The notes beneath the pieces are model-generated. The model was not told where the DNA came from and ran no database searches. It saw nothing but the letters and a program-made list of their open reading frames with translations. DNA of 64,000 bases from Neostapfia colusana. Taxonomy: Eukaryota > Streptophyta > Magnoliopsida > Poales > Poaceae. The first letter of the stretch is position 1. Each line of letters begins with the position of its first letter. The stretch spans positions 33,886,720 to 33,950,719 of the forward strand of contig JASWHV010000008.1 of assembly GCA_030760725.1 (NCBI GenBank), in the 5' to 3' direction. Made by a program: the position numbers and the translations under genes. Shown piece by piece: positions 30,851 through 42,134 of this stretch.

Positions 30851-33800
30851 TGTCACACCCGGTTTTTCCGAAGAACAACCAAGTGAATATCACATGTATG
30901 CCAGGATCATTTTCTCATACATGTGATGGCAAATAGTGAATCATCATTTATTACAAGCCAGGTGTCGAATATAAGTAAGTCTTACATAGTAAATGTCTCG
31001 ATGGACAATAATAAGTTCATCACAAGTAAATTAAGTAGCAGCGGAATATTATTCTTGAGGGCTCCATCACAGGCGTTGCCCGGGGGTCTCCATGAACCTA
31101 GAAACCTTCTTCGGGTCCAAAGTCTTGGTCATTATACACCACCTCATTATCTTGACCTGAGCAGCAATATAAACCAACAAAGTATGCAAGGTTGAGTACC
31201 AATGGTACTCAGCAAGTGTGGGAAAATTATATCATGCATGGCTAGAACAAGGAGAGGTTGAACTCATGGTTAAAGCACTATGCAATTAATACCTATCACC
31301 TTAGCTTATTAAGTACCTACATTACTACACAGGTGAAATGATCCCAATCTCCCATCCCATCATCATAATCCAATAACCATAACATCATTTCCAATGTTAA
31401 GCTCCCCGCTTAACATCCACAACTTCCAAAATCATCAATCCTCTAATCATGAATAAGTCCAAGCCGCTCTTGACCGTGAGCACGGCTGTCATGACAGTTT
31501 TGACTCTGCATAGTTTGTACCACTGTACCCACATGTAGTGATTTCATCCCCCGTTGCCGGGTGGACTAAAAGAACCTCCATTATGCCAGTGGCAACGAAC
31601 CACATTCACACTTCCCAGGTGTGTAGCCAGGATATCACTACGAAGCCTTTACAAAGGGATTCCCGACGAGCGTGGGCCCACTGAGGTTTCACCCCTAACA
31701 GCATACAAGAGGCTCCAACCCCGCTGTAGTGGCCCCCTCTTGAGCCTTGCGGTTCATATGGTAGTCCAGCTGACACCTATTCCCCGCACCATCCAACACA
31801 CCCATACTACGCCGGGGATACACCTAATTAATTGGCCAAGCTGCCCCATCTCAGCATGTGGTTGGCACTGTAAAGCCAGATTACATGCTCCATGAACCGG
31901 TCCTTAGGATCCAGGCAAGTACCAAACACAAACCCGAGTCTCGTGCACCCAGCACACAACCAAAACATCCAACTTGCCTTGATCCCTACCTCTACATAAC
32001 TCACAATATCTCATTCAAGAGTATGGTAATATAAACTGATGATCTCATATCCCAAATATCCCATTCTAAGCATGGCTAAGCATATGCATAATAATAAATG
32101 ACATGATAAAATAAATCCCAACCCAAGCTACAAGGAAACAAGGTGATGCAATTCTAGGGAAACTTCCTAGCATGGGTTTCATATTTAACTTGACAATGCA
32201 AATAATTCTATCTACACATCCTAGCATAGGATCAAAGTGGTCAAGGACACTTGCCTCCTTCCTGCTGCTCTTGGAATGGGTAGTCCTGATCTTGGAAAGG
32301 AATAACTTGCTCTTGAGCAGGTTCTACATCATACCATCACACATAGCAAAAGAAAAACAACAATCCATAAGACATAGTTCACACTTCCACTTCATACAAA
32401 CCACACATTCATATTTATGAAAGTCATTCACCATTATATGTGTTGTGGTTACTCTATGTGTGTTGATTTGTGGCTTGCATACACTTTAATCATGTGTATA
32501 TGATTCCTACTTTGGTGTTCACATTTATACTTACCTACTATATATATATGAGTTTCCAATTTAAATAAATTCCTTATATTCAACTGCTACACCTTTTTAC
32601 TACCAAGTACGTATGAAAGATATTTTTCTTCTCCATATGTGCCTTCAGAAATTCTACCAACCCTAAACTGAATTCTTTGGATTTCAGAAACTCCATTTAT
32701 CATTTACTAGTTGCTATATTTTCAGATTTATTTTCCTATGCATACATGTGTGCTTTATTATGAAATTAGTAATACACATCTTATAAACAGAATAGGTTCT
32801 GGTCCTAAATAATTTAATAACAAATTTTGACCTTGGCCTCTGATGTAAACTATTTCACAATTATTTTCCCTATTTTCTAAAACTATTCATTACTTAAAAA
32901 TGTGTCCCTAAATGTGAATAATAAATTAAACAGATTCAATTCAGCCCAAAATATGTTTTTGTCTCACTCCAAAGTTTCCTAAATACTGAGAAAGTCTTTA
33001 ATTAAATTTTGACAATATGTTTGTCCCACTTTTTAATTTTTTAACACTAGCCACATATTTAATTTCCTAAATTAAATACTAAACAGGGCTAAAAAGGTAA
33101 ACTCACCCCACTACAGGGTCTATAATATTATTTTCAGAATTTCCAGGGGTATAGCTACACTTATCAGAGGGGTTTTTCCTAATTTTTATTAAGTCCAGGG
33201 GCTAAAACTGATTTTTAAATGAATTTACATGATTTTCTGAAGTTCCAGGGGCTAGATCAGAAGTTTCCGGCTAGCTCTTATTTCCCGAGAACCCCAGGGG
33301 GTAGCACGTAAGATTTCCAGTCTTTATAACGCGGGGCTGACGTGGACCGTCCGATTTTAAACCGACGGCTGAGATTATAACGTCGAACCGGTACGCGGGG
33401 ATTTAAACCCTACCGTGCGATTTAAAATAAACGGCGCACAAGCGGCCACGTCGCTCTGATCGAACGCGGGCGGCGCTGCCGGCGGCGCACGGCGGCGGGA
33501 AGCGGCGATCTCGCCGGAGACTTTCGGATCTTCGAGAATTCTTCCTAGAACTGGGATTTTATGGCATAGATCGGTGGAGGGGAGGTCGGGGATCTCACCT
33601 CGGGGGTTTTCTTGAGCTCGGAGGTTCTGGAAGGTGATCGGCGACGAGGTCCGAGTTGAATTAACGGCGAGGCTCGTCGGCGCTGTGTTTACACCGCAAG
33701 TCACCGAGTTTTCTGCACCTGCAAGGTTCCCCGGAGGCGGTGGATCAAGACCAGCGAGTTAGATCGGAGTTTCCGAGCGTAGATCGGCCAGAATTCGCCG

Positions 33801-34282
33801 GAGAAGTCTCGGTTCTCACCGGAGGAAAATCGGCGGATCGCGTGGGAAAAACAGAACGAGGCCGGGGTTTCTATAGACGGGGAAAGGCAGCGGGGTGGTT
33901 TAGATCAAGTCCGCGTCGCCTACGAACAGAATTCAGCGGGGATACGCAGAAATCCCGATCGGTTTTGATTCGGGTGAGAGGGAGTCCGGCGTGGCGCGAG
34001 GTAGAAGACGAGCTGGCGGGTCCCACCTGTCAGCGGAAGGAAACAGCGCGCGCGGCTGCGGGCTGGCGCGGTTGCTGGGTGGGCCGACTGGTGGGTTTCG
34101 GCCCACTGGCCGGTTTTTTTCTGTTTTCTCTTTTTTTCTTTTTCTATTTCTTTTCTGTTTTGAGTTTAATTTGAATTCCAGTTTGAATTTGAATTTTTGC
34201 AAAACATGCAACACGTCCAAAAAATTTTAAATTCCCCTCTTAACATGATTTAGGTTCTTAACAATATTTTTGGGGTGTTACA
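30851..34282 (-). repeat. 5' LTR of element B
   Basis: This uninterrupted 3432-bp LTR runs from TGTCACACCC to GGTGTTACA. It shows the uninterrupted sequence at the place where A entered the other LTR. U5 has the TCACATGTATG/CATACATGTGA hairpin (about 30890-30926). Candidate exons 3 and 2 lie at 31098-31156 and 32255-32323, and a donor-like GAG|GTGAGATCC that would close exon 1 is at 33599. Confidence 0.93.
31098..32323 (-). other. candidate LTR mini-gene, exons 2 and 3 (B, 5' LTR copy)
   Basis: Exon 2 is 32323-32255 (69 nt) and exon 3 is 31156-31098 (59 nt), with the same ends and phases as in the 3' LTR of B. Exon 2 reads EQVIPFQDQDYPF and exon 3 reads NDQDFGPEEGF then TAG. Upstream, a frame that would end in the right phase at the GTGAGATCC donor (33599) is open, but it has GTG (33704) where D has ATG, so the start is missing or different in B. 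Confidence 0.45.
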
Positions 34283-34287
34283 CAGAG

Positions 34288-34524
34288 GAGCAAGTACCAA
34301 TGGAAGAGCTTGAACTTCAAGAGGACCTGACTTATGCGGAGCACCCTGTCCGAATTTTGGACGTAAGGGAAAGGGTCACAAGGAACAAAGTGATCCGATG
34401 GTGCAAGGTACAATGGAGCCTTCACACCGAAGCTTAAGCTACATGGGAGCGTGAAGAAGACATCAAGGCGGAATTCCCTCATCTATTCTCTACTAGCGAA
34501 TCTCGAGGGCGAGATTCAATTTAA
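34288..34524 (+). pseudogene. end of O1 pol (chromodomain region)
   Basis: After the CAGAG copy the O1 frame resumes with EEQVPMEELELQEDLTYAEHP and goes through RILDVRERVTRNKVIRW, then CKVQWSLHTEA, a TAA in place of a Lys codon, and ATWEREEDIKAEFPHLF to a TAA at 34522-34524. The chromodomain (YKVQW...ATWE pattern) is the histone-reading module of Tekay-type integrases. The preceding codons are at 4552-6166. Confidence 0.85.
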
Positions 34525-34536
34525 GGGGGGTAGATT
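34499..34536 (+). other. hairpin and polypurine tract of O1
   Basis: AATCTCG-AGGG-CGAGATT (34499-34516) overlaps the last pol codons and is followed by TTTAAGGGGGGTAGATT, which runs into the LTR start TGTGACACCC at 34537. Confidence 0.8.
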
Positions 34537-34689
34537 TGTGACACCCTCATTTTTGGTTTCTGCATGTATTCATGCTTCATGTAGAGAAAACATTTTAAAA
34601 AGAAGTGGGAACAAAGAAAGAATAAAAAAGATAGCCAAAAAGAGCAAAATCCAGTTCACCAAGAGTGCCAAAGACAACTCCCGCGGCCC

Positions 34690-35330
34690 GCTAGCCACGT
34701 GGCGCCTTCGAAGCTCATCTCCGCAAATGGTGAGAGGTCCACCGCTAAACTGGCCACGTGGCAGGCTCGGGGCTCATTCCCGCAAGGGGGGGGGGAGAGA
34801 TCCGACCCCGTGGAACACTTGTTGCCCCCGGAGCTAGTCTCTGCGGAGAAGCAGGGCCAGCCGCAGGACACAAGCCACCTTCGGAGCTAGTCACCATGGA
34901 AATCAGAGGACCAGTCGCAAGGGATACGTGTCGATCTCGGAGCTGACCTCCGAGAGGTTCTGTTCTATTGGACACATGTTGCCACCGGAGCATATCCCTG
35001 GGAGGTCCGACATTGTTGGACATGTGTTCACCTCGGAGCTCGTCTCTGAGGAAAAAGGGAGTCCGGCGCTACTTGACGCGTGGCACTCACGGAGCTCGCC
35101 CCCGAAGAGAGGGAGGTCCGAAATGGATACGTGACACACCCGGAGCCACCTCCGGAGAGAGGGAAGGTCCAGCACTGACACGTAGCGCACGTGGAGCTCA
35201 CCTCTGAAGGAGAGGGAGGTCTCGCTCGCTTGACACGCGGCACAACCGGAGCTCGTCTCTGCGGAAAAGGGGAGACCAGGCCCCGGTGCACACGTGGAGC
35301 ATCCGGAGCTCATCACCGCGGAACTAACGA
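34690..35330 (+). repeat. G-box module array in U3 of O1
   Basis: About a dozen diverged modules of roughly 50-60 bp repeat the pattern GGAGCTC..., a CACGTG-like core and GGTCCGAC-like sequence. Exact CACGTG occurs at 34696, 34755, 35188 and 35291, with variants such as TACGTG, CATGTG and GCGTGG between. CACGTG is the core bound by plant bZIP and bHLH factors. The array lies about 180-820 bp upstream of the TATA box. The open frames crossing it are by-products of its GC content. Confidence 0.65.
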
Positions 35331-35510
35331 GTTCTGGAGCGGTTTTTGGATTCTGTATGCGTAGAAATATCGGTACAGAGAGGAAACCGACATGAATTCC
35401 ACAATGTTACCGCACCAAATCGACTAAAGATAAGTTGTTAAGCTTCAGCGACAATCTGAATAGGACTCTTATTCGAAATACAATCAGATTAGGACTCTTC
35501 TTTTCCCGAT

Positions 35511-35519
35511 TATAAATAG
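35511..35519 (+). promoter_or_regulatory. TATA box in O1 LTR
   Basis: TATAAATAG lies 974 bases into the LTR, with the same context (CCCGATTATAAATAGAACCC) as in E and F. Confidence 0.7.
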
Positions 35520-35655
35520 AACCCAGAACCTTTGGCCGAAAACCACGAACTTCTTTTCCACCTCCTGAGCAGACAACTTAGAGCCCTAGCCCCAACTCGC
35601 CGAGTAAGCCCATCGCCGGAGTTCAGTCGAGGAAGATCACCAGAAGGGAGCCCCA

Positions 35656-36079
35656 ATGATCTGTCTGATCATAGAAGGACCCCGAGACCAAGAAGAACGT
35701 AAGGTAGGTCTCCGATATCACCTTGCAACATCATCGTGTTCCCTTTGCATCTTTTCTTCGATTCCTTTCGAACAGAAGCTTTCTCGTGGACAGATCACTT
35801 GTTGATCTAAAGACAAGATCGTTGCCACGTCCACATTTGATCCGAACACCTCTGTTCATTGTAAAACCATGTAAGCCATGCAAGAACACGTAGAAACTGA
35901 TCATAGGATAGCATGCATATGCATCATCGCATCTGTTTAAAGTTTATGCATGATATTGATTGCTGTAGATCTTGTATGTGCGTGATTCTTTATAGAAGGA
36001 CAAGCTCAGGGAGATGTCTATGACAAACTGCAACAACAAGGTTTCGAGATCCAAGAGCAACCGGAACCGCAGGAATAAG
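35656..36079 (+). other. candidate LTR mini-gene, exons 1 and 2 (O1)
   Basis: Exon 1 may be 35656-35698: it starts ATG, is 43 nt and ends GAAC|GTAAGG. Exon 2 is 35996-36079 (84 nt), behind ATTCTTTATAG, and ends at the GC donor AAG|GCAAGTG; it starts with two bases of a split codon and reads VYDKLQQQGFEIQEQPEPQE, then a TAA where E has CAA. Exon 3 (41 nt) is separated by element D and lies at 61555-61595. Exon 1 is less certain because the ATG differs in position from the one in E. Confidence 0.4.
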
Positions 36080-37275
36080 GCAAGTGCCCCTTGACCATAT
36101 TGATCCTATGTTTTGGGAAACTGTTTTGTATTGCGAAAAGGTGTGTGTGTGCTGAGTCAAACATGATGGGAAACCCTTTTATAGGAGTTTAATAGTTTTG
36201 TTTAAACCACCCTTGTCGCCGGGGAAGTTTATGAGTCGGGTATGGTTTTTACTTTTATGCTTCGCTGAGTCCATGGGATTGGGAAGCGAGATATATGTGT
36301 CTAGCTAACTGCACTCATAATGATAATGAGAAACTGATGTTGTTAATGAACATGGATCGGAGGGAGGTCTAGGCAAGACTGGGTTTGTGAATGAGGTAGC
36401 ATGAGATGGTGGTTTACTTGCCGTAGATCTAAGGACCGGTTCATGCGAGCATATGCCAGGATAACAGTGCCACCACAAGGCCAAGTATGGGTGCGGCTTA
36501 GCTGACTAATTAGGTAAGTTGCTAGATTGTTATGGACCGTGGAAGGCGCGGGGAATGGGAGTCGAGTGAGGACTGCCCTGGGAACTGCATGGCACAAGAG
36601 GGGGCCCGTGGGTGGGAGAATTGGAGATTCTAGCCTGCCGGTGAAACCTAAGTGAGTCCATACATCTGGTAGCCCATTTGTAAAGGCTATTTTGTGATCT
36701 CTTGGCCATACACCGACGGTTGTGTACTGTTATAATGGAGGTTCTGCAGTCGCCGACGGGTGACGAAATCACAAAATTGTGGGTAAAGAGGTGCAAACTC
36801 TATAGAGTCTAAAACTATCATGATAGCCGATGTTACGATCACGAGCGTCTGGCCAACTTCCGTGATTAGTTGTGATGGATATTGGATATGGTTATTCGGT
36901 ATGGTTTTGGTTATGGTTTGGTTTTGTTTTCGGGACTGTTGAGTCCGGGTGATAAGATGGGTTGCATGACAGTTGAGTCATGGCAACGAGGTTGAACGGT
37001 TTGAGACAGAAATTGTTTATGAGATGAAATGGTAGCGAATACGAGATGGTATTCGTGAGATGGTAGCGAATACGAGGAGGTATTCATGATCAAGAATGAG
37101 GATTGATTGATGTCTAGTTGGGATATGGAAGGTAATGAACATAATGGAGGTATGATTGGTATTTTAGTACATGTTGGGTTTACATTCGCTTAAAGATAAG
37201 TTGCTGTTTTTATCATGGTTTTGATAAATAACTCTCCTTTCTACAATGAGCCTTTTTATACCTACCTTGTTATGA

Positions 37276-37280
37276 GCTAC
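37276..37280. repeat. target-site duplication GCTAC of element D, left copy
   Basis: GCTAC precedes D's TGTAACACCC start, and GCTAC at 61480-61484 follows its GGTGTGACA end. Confidence 0.93.
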
Positions 37281-37658
37281 TGTAACACCCCAAAACCTGT
37301 TAAAGAGGGGAATTTAAAATTTTTGGACGTAATGCATGTGGTGAAGCAATTCAAACTCAAACGGGAATTCAAATTTCAATCAAAACAGAAAAGAAAAAGG
37401 AAAAAAGAAAAAGAAAAACGGCCAATGGGCCGAAACCCACCTCGGCCGGCCCAACAGCCCGTGGCTGTTCCCCCCTCCCCCTCTCTCTGACACGCAGGGC
37501 CCACGTGTCATCTTCCTCCTCCGCGCGCGCCCCCAACCGCCACCGATACTCCCGCGCTCGACCACGCCCGCCGCTCCCGAAACTCTCACTCGCAGCCCCG
37601 GTCTTCGGTCCCGGGCACTCCAGCATGATCACAACGATACACCGCCCTCCCTCATCCA

Positions 37659-37664
37659 TATAAA
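37659..37664 (+). promoter_or_regulatory. TATA box in D 5' LTR
   Basis: TATAAA in CATCCATATAAACGCT lies about 380 bases into the LTR; the 3' LTR copy is at 58315-58320. Confidence 0.6.
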
Positions 37665-37828
37665 CGCTGAAGGCTGCCCGTTTTCTTCCCCCTTCAACCC
37701 ACTTTCAGTTCCGGTGAGGACCGAGACTTCCGTCGCCGTTTTCTTTTGATCTTCGTTCGTTTTCTCCGATCTAACGAGTGTAGTGCGTCCTTCCGCCGCC
37801 GGGGAGCCCTGCAGGTGAAGGAAACGTC

Positions 37829-40552
37829 ATGTCTTCGACGAGCACCGAGGAGCTGCACCAACCACCGAATTCCGACCTCTCCAAGCCCGAGAAAACCCTA
37901 GGTGAGCTTCCCCTACCCCTCCGCAGTCGATCCGTGTGAAAAGATGCAAGTTCTAGCGTGTAGCGGCAAGAAACCGAGGCTGCGCCGGCGAGATCGCCGC
38001 CCCAGCCACCGCGCGTGCGGGCTGGCTCCGGCCAGGGCGACATGGCCCCCCGAGGCCCGTCCATTTTAAATCGTGCGGTCCCGAATAGATCTAACCCGTA
38101 CCGCTCCGCGATCTAATCTCAGCCCTCCATTTTAAATCCAACGGCCCACGTCCGCCCCGCGTTATAAAGGCTGAGAATCTTACGCGCTACCCCCTGGGGA
38201 CCTCGGAAAACACGAGCTAGCACCGAAAACTTTTGATCTAGCACCTGGACCCTGAGAAATTCATGTAAATTCATTTAAAAATCAATTTTAGCCCCTGGAC
38301 TTAATAAGAATTAGGAAGACCTCCCTGTTTTGCACACTTAGACCCCTGGAAATTTAGAAAATGAGAAATGGGGCCCCACTGCAGTGTGAATTTGCACATC
38401 AGCCCCTGGGAAGTATTAATTTCAGGAAATTGAATATGTGAATAGGATTTAAATTTAAACATAGGTGTTGGTTCAGTTGAATTATTCTAACCATGTTGAA
38501 AATTGGTAGAACAATCTGAGGTCTGAATTTGGAGGGGAAATAAACTTTTATACTAAATGAGATTGTTATTTTGTAATTTATCTCTGAAATATACCCTTTA
38601 GGCATAAAACAAGTTTAAAATGTGGGAAAATGAATATAAGTAACCAAAAAGGGGTAGGGAAAATTTATGAAGGTTCTGTTTAGGTAATTGGAATAGTAGA
38701 AATTTTTGTATGAATTTAGGTTGCTGTTTTATTGGTGGAAATTCATTTTAGACTAGAAAATAATTCTAAAAATGGGTAAAAATAAATTTAAATTGATCAT
38801 CATCAGAGAGGAAGTCAAAAGATATTTTATTGGACATTTTAGATCAGAACACATTCTGTTTAGGAGATACATTGTACTATTGTAGTATTAAAGTTCACTT
38901 TTAGGTATGGAAAATAAATATGAAAATATAGGAAAATAGGTATACCTAATTAGAAAATGTCAAGTAAGGTCCCCAAATCAAAAACTTCAAATTAAGATTT
39001 TGTAGAAGATCTGAAAACCTATTTGGAGTAGGAAGTTATCTTTTATACAAATTTTGTGGCTAAGAAGTGTATTATCCAATATAGAAAATTTGTTCAAATT
39101 GGAAATTCATATATAGTATGCACTTAGGAATCTGAATATTAAATCTAGAAATAATATATATGTTTAAAAGTGCATGTATGCTTAGAATCAACATATCTAG
39201 GATAAACACAACACTTAAATATGTATATGACTTTCATATGTATGCATGTGTGGTTTGCATGAGTGCAAATGTGGACTATGGCTTATGGAATGTTGTGTTT
39301 CTTTTGCTATGTGTATTGGCATGAGTAGAACCAGCCCCAGAGCAGGTTCTCACCGTTCAAGATCAAGACTTTCCATTTCCAGAGCAGCAGGAAGAAGGCA
39401 AGTGTCCTTGACCACTTTGATCCTATACTAGGATGTGTAGTTAGAATTTAATTGCATTGTCAATTTCGAATATGATACCCAAGCTAGGAAGTTTCCCTAG
39501 ATTTTCATTATCTTACTTCCTTGTAGCCTGGGTTAGAATTTATTTTATTATGTCATTCATTTATATTACTTATGCTTAGCGATGCTTAGAATGGGTCAAA
39601 TGGGATATGATATCATCAACTTGTTTACCGTACCCTTGAATGAGATATTATGAATTATGTAGAGGTAGGGATCGAGGCAAGTTGGATGCCTTGGTTGGTG
39701 CTGTGTGCACGAGACTCGTGTTGGTATTTGGTGCTTGCTTGGATCCTAAGGACCAGTTCATGGAGCATGTAACCTGGCTTTACCGTGCCAACCACATGCT
39801 CAGATGAGGCAGCTTGGCCAATTAATTAGGTGCATCCCCGACGTAGTATGGGTGTTTGGATGGTTCGTGGAATAGGTGTCAGCTGGACTACCATATGAAC
39901 CGCAAGGCTCAAGAGGGGGCCACTGCAGCGGGGTTGGAGCCTCTTGTATGCTGTTAGGGGTGAAATCTCAGTGGGCCCACACTCGCCGGAAATCCCTTTG
40001 TAAAGGCCTCGTAGTGATCTCCTGGCTACACACCTCGGAAGTGTGAACGTGGTTCGCGGCCACTGGCATAATGGAGGTTCGTTTAGTCCACCCGGCAACG
40101 GGGGATGAAATCACTACATGTGGGTACAGTGGTGCAAGCTCTGCAGAGTCAAAACTGTCATGACAGCCTTGCTCACGGTCAAGAGCGGCTTGGACTTATT
40201 CATGATTAGAGGATGAGGAATTGGGAAGTTGAGGATGTTAAGCGGGGAGCTTAACATTGGAAATGCTGTTATGGTTACTTGATATTGATGATGGGTTGGG
40301 GGATTGGGACCATTTCACCTATGGAGTAATGTAGGTGCTTAATAAGCTAAGGTGATAGGTATTAATTGCGTAGTGCTTTAACCATGAGTTCAACCTCTCC
40401 TTTCTCTAGCCATGCATGACATAATTTTCCCACACTTGCTGAGTACCAACGGTACTCAAGCTTGCTTTTCTGTTGGTTTAAATTGCTGCTCAGGCCAAGG
40501 GAATGTCGTGGTGTTCAATGACCAAGACTTCGGACCTGAAGAAGGATTCTAG
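37829..40552 (+). other. candidate LTR mini-gene, three exons (D, 5' LTR copy)
   Basis: Exon 1 is 37829-37901 (73 nt): ATG, then an acidic Ser/Pro-rich peptide, ending one base into a codon at CCTAG|GTGAGC. Exon 2 is 39329-39397 (69 nt): acceptor ATGAGTAG, peptide TVQDQDFPFPEQQEE, ending in the same phase at G|GCAAGTG. Exon 3 is 40494-40552 (59 nt): acceptor AATTGCTGCTCAG, peptide VVVFNDQDFGPEEGF, then TAG. The three add up to exactly 67 codons. Introns would be 1427 nt (GT-AG) and 1096 nt (GC-AG). Exon 1 is the weakest part, since the 3' LTR has two indels there. Confidence 0.5.
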
Positions 40553-40807
40553 GTTCACGGAGTCCCCCGGGCAACGCCTGTGATGAAGCTCACAAAGACA
40601 TATCTTCCGCTGCTATTTTATTTACATGTTATGAACATATTTTCGTCCATCGAGACGTTATGCTATGTAAGACTTATTTACATTCGAACACTTGGCTTGT
40701 AATATAATGATGCTTCACTATTTGTCGTCACATGTATGAGAAAATGATCCTGGCATACATGTGATATTCACTCGGTTGCTCTTTGGAGAAACCGGGTGTG
40801 ACATAAG

Positions 40808-40820
40808 TAGTATCAGAGCC
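40808..40820 (+). other. primer binding site of element D
   Basis: TAGTATCAGAGCC, four bases after the LTR, differs by one base from the initiator tRNA-Met site. Confidence 0.8.
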
Positions 40821-41026
40821 AAGGTTTGCCCGTAGGAACGTGGACCTAGGTAGAAATGGACGTATTTAAGGACCCCATTTTCTTAAAAACTATTTTATAA
40901 AAGGTGTGGGTTGAAAGTGTTATTTAATGGGGTCACTTTATTTGTTCATCTTGCCCCAACTTTTATTCAAAATACAATCTTTATTTAATTCTTGTCTAAA
41001 TTGATTTTAAATGCTTTATGTTTTAG
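40821..41026 (+). other. leader of element D
   Basis: About 200 bp matching B's leader. It includes CCTAG|GTAGAAATGG and ends GCTTTATGTTTTAG directly before the accessory ATG. No gene is present. Confidence 0.45.
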
Positions 41027-41797
41027 ATGGTTTGCATGGTCCACACCGCCCGCAAGTCCCCCGGAGGGAGAGTTCCTGTAGCTGCCCTTGCCTTGAGATA
41101 GGAGAACCGCCCGGTGACATACCACTCCTACGGCTTGGCAGTAGGAGGCTTGTTGCGCCGTCTTCGGCGTATGCTCCACTCCGCCGGCAATGTTGGCAAG
41201 CTGATCATACACTACAGCTCCACCAGGACCATCCATGAGAAGCGTGAAGAATGGATCTCAGAGATGAGGATTATCCATGAAAACCAGCTGCTCAAGATCC
41301 ACCGCTCTCCAGCTTGTCGGGCGACTCAGGCCGATGCTGAGAAGGATGTCACCTAGGAGGCCATAACCTGCCAGAGTTCCATCAACCGTCGCCACCTAGA
41401 CAGGACAGAGTACATGTATGTCCTCCAGCGTGAGAGTGGCACCGCGGAGTACACGTACCCGCCAGTGCAGCAGGGGACTTCCCATGAGCACATGGACCTG
41501 TGCCTGGAGGATGCAGCTATGCTCAGCACTCGACTGCAGGAGTGCCAGCAGGAGCTTCAGGATGTTCGTGACACCCTGAAGGAGACTGAGGCGTTGCTTC
41601 ATGCCAGCTTGACGGCGAGAGAAAGAGATGATGGGAATGAACTGTGTGTCACTGTGAATGACACGTGGACTCCTGACTCCCCAGACCGCCATGCGAGCAA
41701 GCGTCGCCGCACTTCTACACCAGCAGCTTCCCCACCTAAAGCATAATCAGAGGGCAGCCACAATGATGAGGAAGACCCCGACGAGCCAGCTCAGTGA
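41027..41797 (+). pseudogene. accessory ORF of element D (three in-frame stops)
   Basis: One frame runs from the ATG at 41027 to a TGA at 41795-41797 (256 codons), interrupted by TAG near 41099, TAG at 41354-41356 and TAA at 41744-41746. It reads SYGLAVGGLLRRLRRMLH, STRTIHEKREEWISEMRIIH, then TEYMYVLQRESG and a coiled-coil-like STRLQECQQELQDVRDTLKE, and ends Pro/Ser-rich and acidic. The 41354 stop (GTCACC-TAG-GAGGCC) is shared with B; the other two are private. Function is unknown. Confidence 0.6.
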
Positions 41798-42134
41798 TAC
41801 GAGTTGTTAGAGTCATTTCCCTTAATTCCGCATGTTATCGAGTAGTCGAGTCAAGAACCCATCTATTTGCTTGTTAGTGTTTGGTGTGTGACGTGAGTTG
41901 TGGAAGCCATGGGCACTTGTACACAACCTCGTCTTTAAGTTTGCTTTGATTTGGTGTGTGAACCCCTATGAATCAATAGTGCATTTATTTTCCCGTGAGA
42001 CATGACGCCCAAAGATCTATGTGAAATCTTCAAAAATTGTCCAAATATTAAGGCCTCAAAAGATTAAGTTTAAACAAGCAATTTGGGAAGTTAATGTGTA
42101 ATAATTAAAGTTAACATTTGGTTGATCATGATAG
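41798..42134 (+). other. spacer between accessory ORF and gag in element D
   Basis: About 340 bp without a gene; AT-rich near the right end, which reads TTGATCATGATAG before the gag ATG. Confidence 0.4.

Larger units (their letters stand above)
6167..34282 (-). mobile_element. Tekay-type element B with nested element A
   Basis: B is flanked by CAGAG and has LTRs of about 3431 bp (left, interrupted by A) and 3432 bp (right). Its genes lie on the minus strand, so the right LTR (30851-34282) is the 5' LTR. The order is 5' LTR, PBS (30833-30845), broken accessory ORF (29851-30631), gag-pol (25077-29546), PPT (25037-25050), 3' LTR. By eye the two LTRs differ at about thirty sites in the first 2.5 kb, clearly more than A's LTRs and fewer than D's. 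Two frameshifts and a stop in pol make it defective on its own. Confidence 0.93.
34537..37280 (+). repeat. 3' LTR of O1, first segment
   Basis: The LTR starts TGTGACACCCTC. U3 contains a G-box-rich repeat array (34690-35330) and a TATA box (TATAAATAG, 35511-35519). Downstream lie candidate exons of an LTR peptide (35656-35698 and 35996-36079). Two 31-bp tandem copies lie at 37030-37091 (TGGTAGCGAATACGA...). Element D interrupts the LTR after GCTAC; it continues at 61485. Confidence 0.9.
37281..40803 (+). repeat. 5' LTR of element D
   Basis: The LTR runs from TGTAACACCCC to GGGTGTGACA. A TATA box (TATAAA, 37659-37664) is followed by an ATG (37829) and a strong donor (CCTAG|GTGAGC at 37901). 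Exon-like segments follow at 39329-39397 and 40494-40552. A GAGTACC/GGTACTC hairpin (40441-40457) and a U5 hairpin (CACATGTATG... about 40733-40770) are present. The stretch 38240-39300 is AT-rich with nothing else recognised. Confidence 0.92.

Noticed and set aside
34656..35316. Many short open frames on both strands over the O1 G-box array (also in E and F)
   Set aside because: They result from a GC-rich tandem repeat. No frame is favoured and the peptide patterns mirror the DNA repeat.
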